Shown here piece by piece: positions 20,486-30,615 of a stretch of DNA of 64,000 nucleotides. The translations under genes were made by a program, and so were the position numbers. The stretch is from positions 6,682,501 through 6,746,500 of the forward strand of contig OX442318.1 of the NCBI GenBank assembly GCA_949358305.1, written 5' to 3'. The stretch is from Strigamia acuminata. Taxonomy: Eukaryota > Arthropoda > Chilopoda > Geophilomorpha > Linotaeniidae. The notes beneath the pieces were generated by a model that was not told the origin of the DNA, did no database searches, and saw nothing but the letters and a program-made list of their open reading frames with translations. The number at the start of each line of letters is the position of its first letter. The stretch's first letter is position 1.

Positions 20486-20985
20486 GGACACAACACAAAT
20501 TAATTTTATTTACCTTTAAGAATACAAAAAAAAAACAATAAAACGAATAGAAATTATAATAAATCCAAATAAAATTCTTCGAGCGTCGAATCCTCGGGCT
20601 GGGTTGGCAATTGGCATTACAAGTAGAAGTGATGATTGAATCAACCTAAAAAATAAAAAATACCCAATTAATAAGTTATAAAATTAATGAACCATATAAA
20701 AATAAGACAAAAGGTCAAAACGAAGTCGATAGCTGAATATAGAAACTACTTTAATACGATAAACCTCTACAATTAACTGCCAAAAAATAAACACGCTGAA
20801 AAACTACGATAATTCACTTATTGCGCTTTTAAAATTAACAGCGCAGTGTTAAAACAAAACAAACCACAAAAAAATGTAAGAACAAAGTGTAAATTAAAAC
20901 AAAATAAATTAATTTACTCACCCTAGAGAATCCTCGACGTCTTCGTCCTCCACGAACCAGGCACCGAATAACGAAAAATGCGCTC
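20485..20985 (-). ncRNA. Candidate two-exon, probably non-coding transcript, convergent with the previous one
   Basis: Read on the minus strand: TATA-like CATATATTTT at about 21010-21001, exon 1 ending at 20922 before GTGAGT, exon 2 starting at 20645 after TATTTTTTAG, and AATAAA at 20510-20505. Exon 1 has no ATG. Exon 2 has only a 32-codon ORF with a hydrophobic tail. The promoter is an inverted relative of the one at 19368. The transcript ends are inferred. Confidence 0.4.
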
Positions 20986-21041
20986 GAAGACCAGCTTTGA
21001 AAAATATATGCAAAGTAGTCCTGGCATGCAGACTAATCAAC

Positions 21042-21075
21042 ATAACCAATCAAAAACTATGGAAACTTCTAGAAG
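21042..21075 (-). promoter_or_regulatory. Heat shock element and CCAAT module
   Basis: GGAAACTTCTAGAAG (21061-21075) is three perfect alternating nGAAn units, the binding site of heat shock factor. ATAACCAATC at 21042-21051 is the CCAAT module. Read on the minus strand both precede a TATA-like box at about 21005. Confidence 0.65.
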
Positions 21076-21520
21076 TGTGACAACTTCCTGCCACTCATAT
21101 TCCATCTAGTGATAAAAAAATTAATCACGGAAATTTTTTAGTATTTGTTGAAATTTGCAAAACAATGTGTGCTGCCCCTTGTAGTTTTACCGCATTTTAT
21201 ACGAGGCAACAACGGGTGCTTTGCTGCATTGCTCCATTTAAACTTTTCTGCACCGCATTGCCGTTCCAGCTTTGCTGCAAAGCATCGTTTACTTTTTTGA
21301 ACTTCCATCACTTATTCGGCACCCAGTGGCCAAACCTCAAAACTAGTATTGACCGATCGTCACGGCGCTCTAATCCAAAACCGCCAAACTCAAAGTTAGA
21401 AAATAAACAAAAACGCATCAAACAAAACGACACAAACCATTAAAATCATCAAAAATATTTGCTTTAATCAATCAATACGTATATTTCTCCATTCTTATCA
21501 CATTACTACCAAAATAAATC
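21076..21520. other. Spacer without a supported gene
   Basis: A 92-codon plus-strand ORF at 21165-21443 is Cys/Phe/Lys-rich, matches no family I know and has no splice or signal support. The stretch also forms the 3' flank of the minus-strand acyltransferase gene. Confidence 0.4.
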
Positions 21521-23824
21521 TCATTTCCGACCACTCTTCGACGCGCCAGAGATCAAACTTCTATCCAATCTGACTTGAAGCGCCACTGCCATCGCGTGAA
21601 TCTCCCGAGCAAACTGCGACGTCAACACCGCCGCATTCGACAACACGCTCTGGTTGCTCGCAATCGCCAAACTCACGCACTCCTCATTCGACTGCAAAGT
21701 GAACGTAAGCCCTGCAAATAAAAACCAACCATCAATCGCCATTCCCCGCACAAATCCAATCCCACCAACCTGCATTTCCCTGCGGAGGTCGCCAGAAAAA
21801 CCACCGCGAACGACGCGGAATCAAGTCCAGCGGCTTATCGACCACGCACACGGAAATCGTGTGCCGTCGACTGAGGAAATTAAGCGCCAAAGTGAGCACC
21901 GGCTGCGGCAGAACGCAACTTGCATAGCGCAGCACGACGGCTCCGATGAGGACGTGCAACGGTCTCTTCTGGACGCCGTTCATTTGACCGCGCACGATCC
22001 TGAGCCGCGCAATCGGGTCCCATTCGCCGGTCGGCAGGTCGATGAGTGCGAACGCCGCCGTCCTCCGTTCGCCGACGACGATGGGCAGAACCGCCGAGAC
22101 CGAATCGACGATGGGCGCGCCCGACGTGAGAAGGAAATGGCGCAGCGCGCCCGCGCACGCGGCCAAGAGAACGTGCACTTCGGACGCGTTGCCCGCTTCG
22201 GCCACTTTGCGCACGAGTTCCTTGTTGATCGGCGGAGTCCAGGCGAGCACGCGGTAGCCGGGCGACGCGCTCGCTCGGAGCAGCGGCACGTTCTCGACCG
22301 GTCTGGTCAGCTGCGTGGCGATCACGTGCGGCACGAGGAACACCAATTTGACCGCTTCGAGCATCTCCCGCGCGGCTTCTCGGAAATAACTCGTCCGTTC
22401 GGCGTTGTCGCCGGCTAAGCGACGAATTTCTTCCAATAGTGCACGGGGGAAGGTGAGAATAAACTCGAGGAGCGTTCTAGGAAGCGCGAACACGGAGGAA
22501 TGAGTCGTTGTCCACTGTTGGTAAACCGTGGACGCCAATTTGGAAGCGACGGCGCTCGTGGCGCACCGATTTCGGAGCATCGGGTGCGTGGAATTCGCGA
22601 ATAAATTGCACGAGGTGGGCGATAGGCGCTCGACGGCCGGTGCGAGGCTGTCCACGACGAGGTGGTGGGCACGGAACAACACGCTGTAGCCGCGTCCGTG
22701 TGGGATGAGCACGACTTGCCACGGCGGACGGTCCGACGCGAGGGGCTTCGAACTGATCGCACCTACAATGTCCTGTGTTGGGAGAATAAATTATTTTAGT
22801 TTTGGTTTTTTGGGTTTTGGTTTTGGGTTTTTGACCTGTAGCTGCGCGTCGCTGTTGGCCCTTTTCGACCAGATGGAGATTTGTTCGTTGGCGTCGAGCG
22901 TTTTGACGTCCTCGCGCCATAAATAGCAGCCCAGACGCACGCAAAGACGACGTCGAAGCAGCGGGTGTTTGTCTACTTGGTCTTGTACGATTCGCGCGAC
23001 GGTGTCGGGCAGTTGCGTGAAATTCGGGTCTTGTTCGTCGACCACGAGCAGCGCGGCGGCCAAGCCGGGCCAACGATGAGTGTCCAACGCGCAGCGCAGA
23101 GAACGAGTGTCCACGAGCTGCAGCTGGGGGTAGCGAGTCTTGATGACGAAATGCAGCACGAAACGCCATGCCTGGACCCCTAAAAACAAGAAAAGCATTA
23201 AAAAATAATTGCGAAAAACAAGAAAATCATTTAAAATAATGCGAAAAACAAGAAAATCATTAAAAATTAATGCGAAAAACAAGAAAATCATTAAAAATTA
23301 ATGCGAAAAACAAGAAAATCATTAAAAATTAATGCGAAAAACAAGAAAATCATTAAAAATAATGCGAAAAACAACAAAAATCATTAAAATTAATGCGAAA
23401 AACAACAAAAATCATTAAAATTAATGCGAAAATCGTAAAATAATGCGATAAATGGTAAAATAATTGCAAAAAATGGTAAAATAATTGCAAAAAATGGTAA
23501 AATAATTGCAAAAAATGGTAAAATAATTGCAAAAAATGGTAAAATAATTGCAAAAAATGGTACAATTATTGCGAAAAATGGCGAAATAATTGCGAAAAAT
23601 CATAAATAAATAAATAAATAACAAACACCCGCTATCCAAACGATAAGAAATGGGATGAAACAGAGCGAGAAGACGAGGACGGATGCGACGGCGAGTTGGT
23701 GGCGCACGTAGTGGAGCAGAGGAAGGAGCCAGGAGCCGCGGAGGAGAAAGCGACTGAAATACGACGCTCGGCCCACGATCACGCTGCGACGATACCTGTT
23801 GGCGAGAGAGGAGACGAGATACAT
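21521..23824 (-). CDS. WSD-family O-acyltransferase (wax ester synthase/diacylglycerol acyltransferase-like)
   Basis: Four exons in phase: 23629-23824, 22836-23179, 21770-22772 and 21521-21711, 577 residues. The N-terminus has a long membrane helix (about residues 35-65). The acyl-CoA binding/catalytic region carries RAHHLVVDS, the family's HHxxxDG motif with the final Gly replaced by Ser. The C-terminal half (PLHVLIGAVVLRYASCVL and following) fits the WSD C-terminal domain. Family members in the ER esterify fatty alcohols or diacylglycerol with acyl-CoA to make wax esters or triacylglycerol. In arthropods they are linked to cuticular lipids. The ATG at 23824 begins the only ORF in phase with exon 2. 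Intron 1 (23180-23628) is filled by two tandem arrays. The His pair is kept, so activity is plausible. Confidence 0.82.
23186..23600. repeat. Two tandem arrays filling WSD intron 1
   Basis: 23186-23430: unit of about 30 bp, AAAACAAGAAAATCATTAAA and variants. 23440-23600: unit of about 21 bp, GGTAAAATAATTGCAAAAAA. ORFs across it are artefacts. Confidence 0.95.
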
Positions 23825-24349
23825 TTTGAATGGCAGGTGAAGTGGGCGACTGGTTGATTGGGAGTACTAATTTATCCGGTGCAAAGTGCAGGAATTTATT
23901 CATTTTATCTTCACGGATCTCGGTTTGTTTTGGTTGCGTGATACAGAATCACACAAAGTTGCGACCGACTTTGTTCTAATTTTATCTCGTTGAGTCAAAT
24001 CGATGATTTTCTGTCCTTGATTATCGTTTATTTCATTTCATTTTTTTTGTTTGGGCTCACCTACTGCGCATGATCGGCATTTGGAGCGCTCATTGTGTTG
24101 ATTCATGTGTTTGGTGATGGTTTTAGGGGATTGAGTGATTCGTGTCGGTTAGTGATGGTTACGGACATGTTTGGTCGAGGTTCGGGTGTCGTATCTGCTG
24201 ACACTGATGACTCAAAGTTGACACGAAATAAATTTTTTTTTTTTTTTTCTAAATGTTATCTGCGATTTTTTTATTTTTTATTTATTTTTTAAATTTTTGA
24301 GTTTATTTTCTTTTAAAATTTGTTAGGAATGATGTTGTAGTTGGAGATG
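23825..24349. other. Intergenic spacer between FAN1 3' end and WSD 5' end
   Basis: Both genes run on the minus strand. There is a poly-T tract at 24233-24249. The stretch must hold the WSD promoter and the FAN1 3' UTR, but no clear TATA box was seen. Confidence 0.5.
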
Positions 24350-27300
24350 TTATGATGTTTTATCGAGTTTCTTCAGTTTCTTACTCCCACTCGCGGAAAC
24401 GTGACAGACTTCTGCGGATACTCCAATGTTCAGTAAAAAATCTAGCCATAATGTCTGTTTGGTCGATAGTCTGTCGTTCGGGCCTTTCACTTCAACAACC
24501 TAAATGGAGAAGATTGGGAATTTTACGAGAAGAATAAAAATATCAAAGAAAACAAGGCATAAAAAAACTACAGTTTTAGGTGAAAATTGGTACTTTTGTG
24601 CTGCAAAAGTGCATATTAAAGCGCTAAACTGCATTTCTAGGATGTAAAGTGCATTTTTGAAGTGTGAAAGTGCAATTCTAAGGTGCAAAATGGCCATTTT
24701 AAGGTGCAAAAGTGAATTTTAAAGCACAAAAGTACATTTCTAGGATATAAAAGTGCATTTTTAAGTACATAAGTTCATTTTTAGAACGTAAAAGTACATT
24801 TTTGAGGTGTAAAAGTGCATTTTTAGATGCAGAATGACCATTTTAAAGTGGAAAATGGTCATTTTAAAATGCAAAATGGCCATTTTAAGGCAGAATGGCC
24901 ATTTTAAGATGCAAAATGGCCATTTTAAGATGCAAAATGGCCATTTTAAGATGCAAAATGGCCATTTTAAGATGCAAAATGGCCATTTTAAGATGCAAAA
25001 TAGCCATTTTAAGATGCAAAATGGCCATTTTAAGGCAGAATGGCCATTTTAAGATGCAAAATGGCCATTTTAAGATGCAAAATGGCCATTTTAAGATGCA
25101 AAATGGCCATTTTAAGGCAGAATGGCCATTTTAAGATGCAAAATGGCCATTTTAAGATGCAAAATAGCCATTTTAAGATGCAAAATGGCCATTTTAAAGC
25201 CAAAAGTGCATTCTTAAAGTGCGAAAAGACATTTTTTAGGTGTAAAAGTGCATTTTTAAGTTGCTAAACCGAAAAAACTACAAACTTTAAGTCGTAAAAT
25301 TCAATTTGTCTAACCTTAAACTTCTTTTCCCTCGTTGACCACACGACAAGATCTGGAAATCCGCTCCGAGTGAACCGATAATCTTTCGCGAGTCTTTCGC
25401 ATATACTTGATAAAATCGCACCCTCGATGCATTCGCTTAAAGACTAAAAAATAAATAAACACAAAAATAAAACGAATATAACAATAATAAGAATTACTTC
25501 AAGATGTTGAAACGAGCTGAAAAGGCCCCAATTGACCAGCGACGTCATCCCAAAATGCATCGCCCAACAAGTGGCGAGTTGGTCACTTATTTGCGCACTA
25601 TTCGCGTTCCTTAACCATTCAAGTTTCTCGTCAATGTCTCCCTTCCGTTGCCTATAGAAACACTCGCCGTTCAAATCGAGCGGGGCGATTTGATGCGGAC
25701 TCCGGAACACATCCGGGATCCCCGACATGTACATCACGTCCCAGAACAACAAACAGAACAAACTAGTGAACGTCGACGATTCGCCGTGAACACCTTGGTC
25801 GAACCCGACGTTTTTGTAGTGATTAATGGCGAAATCTTCAACGGAAGACATCAACATGTCGTCGGAATCGCCAATTGGGGTCATAAAAGTTGTCTTGCAA
25901 CCGGAAGTTGATGATGACGGTACAATTCTGCCTTCTATAACGATCTAGAATGGAATTAGACGTCAAAAAATGTAGTAAAATCATCAAAAAATGCCGTTTT
26001 TGATAATTTTGCAAGATAAAATCGTCAGAAAATGTTGTTTTTGTTGATTTTGTAAGGTAAAATCGTCAAAAAATGTTGTTTTTGTTGATTTTGCAAGGTA
26101 AAATCGTCAGAAAATGTTGTTTTTGTTGATTTTGTAAGGTAAAATCGTCAAAAAATGTTGTTTTTGTTGATTTTGCACGATAAAATCGTCAATAAATGTC
26201 GTTTTTGACGATTTTGCGAGGTAAAATCGTCCAAAAACGTTGTTTTTTGTTGATTTTGCACGGTACAATCGTCAAAAAATTTGTTTTAGTTGATTTTGCA
26301 CGATAAAATCGTCAATAAATGTCGTTTTTGACGATTTTGTGAGATAAAATTCACTTTTGGTATTTCCCGGACGTCAAATTTGGGGATTTTGTTTAATTTG
26401 CTTTTCAGTTTCGCATTTTTGGCCGAACTGCATATCCGTATCGCGCGTTGAGTGAGAGCCAACTTGTGTCCACCTCGAATACGAGGGTCGTTGAGCGCTT
26501 GGACAATCGTATCTAAGGCCTAGAAATAAAAATTTGTTTATTTATTTGAAGGATTTGGTGTTTGGGTCAAAGAAAACAACCTTTTTCGGTTGTTTCAAGT
26601 GTTGTTCTAAGTTTAGCGAGAGTCTTTCAGACCATCTTCCACGATAGTCCAAATGGTAGTCCGTTTGGGCGATTAATTTCTCCAATTGATCCACGGCTGC
26701 TTCGTATTTTCGTAGTCTTTCGAGTATATCGACGCCGAAACTCAAGCAGCGAATTAATGTTGCGCCTGCGGAATATCGTTGGAGGAAGCTTGGAAGCGTT
26801 AAGACGTGACTGAAAATTTAAAAATAAAATTAATTCAAGTGGATTCAAATGAATTTAAGGAATGGGTTTGTCAAAATTTACATCTTTAACAAAACGGATG
26901 CAAAATTTCGTCATTTTAGCACATATTCTTAAAAATTTAGCAAAATTTTCGTCATTTTAGCACAAATTTCGTCATTTTAACACAAATTTCGTCATTTTAG
27001 CACAAATTTCGTCATTTTAGCACAAACTCTTGAAAATGTAGCAAAAATTTCGTCATTTTAGCACAAATTTCGTCATTTTAGCACAAATTTCGTCATTTTA
27101 GCACAAATTTCGTCATTTTAGCACAAATTTCGTCATTTTAGCACAAATTTCGTCATTTTAGCACAAATTTCGTCATTTTAGCACAAATTTCGTCATTTTA
27201 GCACAAACTCTTGAAAATTTAGCAAAAATTTCGTCATTTTAGCACAAACTCTTGAAAATTTAGCAAAAATTTCGTTATTTTAACACAAATTTCGTCAATT

Positions 27301-29493
27301 TAGTACCAATTTCGTCAATTTCGCACAAAATCTTGAAAACTTAGCAAAAATTTGATCATTTGTTCAAAAATTCGTGAATATTTATCCAAAATATTGTCAT
27401 TTTATCAAAAATTCAAGAAAATTTATCCCAAGATTTGCTAGTTTAACGATAACAACAAATTCCTACGCGTGTAAATCATCGTTTTCCATCGCCAGAGCAG
27501 AAACCAATTCCTTGCACGAAGTATAAATCTCGAAAGCTCGCTCCCAATTTCCTCTTTCAATAGCAGACATTAAATCCAACTCAATTTCGTACATTCTCTC
27601 GTACCTAAAACAAAAACAAAACAATACAGCAAACAAACATAAAATAAACTAAATTAAACCTACCTAATTAAATCGTCCCTGCTCCGAAAAACATGAGCAC
27701 TTCGCAAGACCGAATAATCGGGAAATGTCAATTGATTAGTATTAACTAAATGTAACGTAAACCTAAAACACAAAATTTAAAACATTAAAAATTCTAAGAA
27801 ATCAACAAATTCTTTTCTATACACTTGTTGTTGTTGTTTGTGATCGTCGTTCGGTATGTAACTGGTGAGCGAAAAGAGTAGAAAAACACGAACAAAAATC
27901 CTTCTCACTCGATTGTCCAGTTTGAAACATTTTCCGAATATTTTCGTCGCTCTGGTGGCGAAATGAAGCGAATGAGGTTAGAATTTGGTGTTTATAATTA
28001 TAAAATTGCCGATTATATACTCTTTTAAGATCACTTGATCCATGCTTTTGACAAAGAGTGTCTTTTGTTGTTTGCCATGCTTCAAAACATTATCAATAAT
28101 GATGGTTTTATTTGAGTTTAACCATTGTGTGAGGTTTAATTTCTTCAAAAGCAACTTCAAGTCGTTTAGCTGCATTAGGTGTAGAATCGAGCACAAGTCA
28201 ATTGAGTCGTGACCTATGGAAAAATAAATCATCAATATCTACGTGTTTGGTTAAAATCATGTAAAAACTAGGTTAAAATTTGAATCGTGACTAAATTTAG
28301 ACCGAAAAAAATTAAATTTACCATTGAAAAATTGAATTTAGACCATAAAAATTAAATTTTTTAGAAAAAAATTAAATTTTCACGATAAATATTGAATTTT
28401 CACGATAAAAACTGAATTTTCACGATAAAAATTGAATTTTCACGATAAAAATTGAATTTTCACGATAAAAATTGAATTTTCACGATAAAAACTAAATTTT
28501 TACGATAAAAATTGAATTTCCACGATAAAAATTGAATTTCCACGATAAAAATTGAATTTCCACAATAAAAATTAAATTTTTACTATAAAAAATTGGATTT
28601 TTACCATAAAAAATTGTATTTTTACCGTAAAAAATTGAATGTTCATCATAAAAATTGAATTTTTACCATAAAATATTGAATTTTCACCATGAAATATTGA
28701 ATTTTGACGAGAAAAAATATGAATTTTTAGCTACAAGTGTCTTGCTACTCTGGCATCCATCTGTTACCATTAACAAAAAATTTATTTCCGATTATTTCAT
28801 CCACAATTTCGTTTAAATCGTCCTTAATTTCCTGATAATCGAGTTTCATCACTTGATACCACTTTAATTTCCTTTGAAACATCCGCACGTACAATTTCTG
28901 AGCATCAACTAAAAAAAAAATTAAAAAATTAAAAAATTAAAAAATTAAAAAAATCAAAATAAACGAAAACAAAATTTTCAAATTTTACCGGACAACTTAA
29001 AAAACTCATCCAACACATTTTTATCCTCTCGATCGAACAAACACGAATCATCGGGATCTTTAATCACAGCATTCACTACTAAAATAAAATTATCCAAATA
29101 ATACGGTCGTTTCTGCCTAAACGCAACGACATCATCTTCCTTTTCATCGCTTATTTTCGCTCGTTTTGGCGACTCTTCGACGCTGCTGCTGCTTTTTCGC
29201 TTCTGCGGCGACAATTTCGCCTCGTTCATCACATTTTCCACTTTTATTTCACTGTCACTATCGATAGTTATTTCCACAACATCCGACGTGATGCAGCACA
29301 CATCCAGATGAATGTTTATGTCATCTTTTGGAATTATTCTCGCACAACACGGGCACTTGACGCTCGTATTCTGTTTTCTGAAAAGTGAAGTAATTGTGGT
29401 GTTTTGGTTAGTCGATTGCGGTTTATTGGTACTCGAACTTCTTTTTCCTTTTATTTTTGTATGTTTTTCATTTCTTTTCAGTGGCGGCATCAT
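24350..29493 (-). CDS. FAN1: Fanconi-associated nuclease 1 (FAN1)
   Basis: Structure-specific 5' flap nuclease and 5'-3' exonuclease that repairs DNA interstrand crosslinks. Eleven exons in phase: 28989-29493, 28768-28908, 28021-28213, 27823-27951, 27664-27762, 27467-27604, 26581-26809, 26355-26519, 25498-25944, 25315-25443, 24350-24499. The product is 774 residues (human about 1,017). UBZ4 finger at 47-67 (CPCC...H...C). SAP-like helix region ([13 protein letters not shown]) follows [16 protein letters not shown]-like region includes [23 protein letters not shown] domain has [18 protein letters not shown] and the PD-(D/E)xK residues D713, E728 and K730 ([18 protein letters not shown]), spaced as in human FAN1. 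Four of its introns consist mostly of private tandem repeats. The gene diverges from FAAH2 across 1.1 kb. Its first exon is shorter than the vertebrate N-terminus. Confidence 0.95.
24560..25265. repeat. Tandem array in last FAN1 intron, unit 21 bp
   Basis: The core 24840-25200 repeats AAAATGGCCATTTTAAGATG about 17 times. Diverged units flank it on both sides. The unit contains the 14-base palindrome AAAATGGCCATTTT. Higher-order copies with an AGGCAG variant recur about every 145 bp. Confidence 0.97.
25975..26345. repeat. Tandem array in FAN1 intron, unit about 38 bp
   Basis: About nine units of AAAATCGTCAAAAAATGTTG plus TTTTTGTTGATTTTGCAAGG. Some copies have GACGATTTT, which pairs with AAAATCGTC. 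Confidence 0.95.
26885..27440. repeat. Tandem array in FAN1 intron, unit 20 bp
   Basis: CACAAATTTCGTCATTTTAG is repeated over 20 times, with an interspersed variant containing CTCTTGAAAATTTAGCAAAA. Confidence 0.97.
28300..28730. repeat. Tandem array in FAN1 intron, unit 20 bp
   Basis: AAAATTGAATTTTCACGATA is repeated about 20 times with drift towards TTTTTACCATAAAA at the right end. Confidence 0.96.
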
Positions 29494-30615
29494 AAAATCG
29501 AAGAAAAATCCTTCAAATTCAACTTTCGTTCACTTCTTAACGGCCATCGTCGTGGAGGTCCTAATCGATCATAAAAAGACCAGGGAGATGTCCCGACAAA
29601 AATTCTTGTTTATACATTTTTTTTCAATAGTATTTTTAAATAAAATTATTGATTTCCCGTTTTCTATTTATAGTTTTTTATTTTAAAATTTAATTTCTAT
29701 TTTTTATTAAGTTTTAGTTCGTTTAACGCCCGCCATGAGCACGGCGAGAGCGCCATTACTCAATAGTCATTAAAATCAACTATAAACGGTTGAAAATGCC
29801 AAGGTTGTTTGAAAAGTGTGGTGAAATTAACAAATTAAAGTAAACTAGTTCATATTTTTTATCATTTTATATATATAAACTCAAATAAAAATAGTTTTTA
29901 CAAAAAAAAATCGGAAAAATTAAAACCAACTAGAAAGTTCATCGACAAATCAATGCAAAAAGTGAGTTCATTACAGATAACAATTTGTTGACATAAATTT
30001 CCTCTTCCAAAACAGAAAATTTATAACCACCGATAACATTTCAGTTGATAAACACAAACAAAATAGCTTATCACCAACATTAATAAACACGTGCAAGCTC
30101 TCCACACCGCACGCTCTAGTGGCAACTCCCTGAACCACGGTTCGTCCAAACCGGAACTCCAGAAAAAAATCCTTATTATCTAAAACAGATAATTTCCGGA
30201 CATTGCCCATAAAAATATTTCAACATTTTATAACCAGATTAATAATGCGTTAACATTCTAAAATTCTAATTTATCATTTTATCGACCGATTACGTCACTC
30301 ACATCCGGTTTAATCGGGTTTTAGTGTTCGCCGCCAACACGAAAGTCCAAAACACTTTCAGCTGGCCTTTATTAACGTCACCTGCATCACCAGCACTCAA
30401 ATGCATAAATGCACAAAGCGAGTGAAAACAACCGCAACTAGGTCAGTTCCTACGACACGCAACAGATCGAAAACCTAAACAAAAATAATAACAATAATTC
30501 ATTCTCCATATTAGGAGTCGAGCGGAGAAAGTGATCGTTCATCGGCACGTGTTAAATCTGTCGATAACCCGAGAAAACCGATAAGAAACGACTTTTCCAG
30601 GACAATTCTATTACG
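29494..30615. other. Divergent intergenic region between FAN1 and FAAH2
   Basis: AT-rich with no ORF of substance (a 79-codon minus ORF at 29971-30210 has no support). It must contain both promoters. No TATA box stands out. Confidence 0.5.

Noticed and set aside
21165-21443. 92-codon plus-strand ORF
   Set aside because: Low-complexity, no homology recognised, no signals, and located in a spacer.
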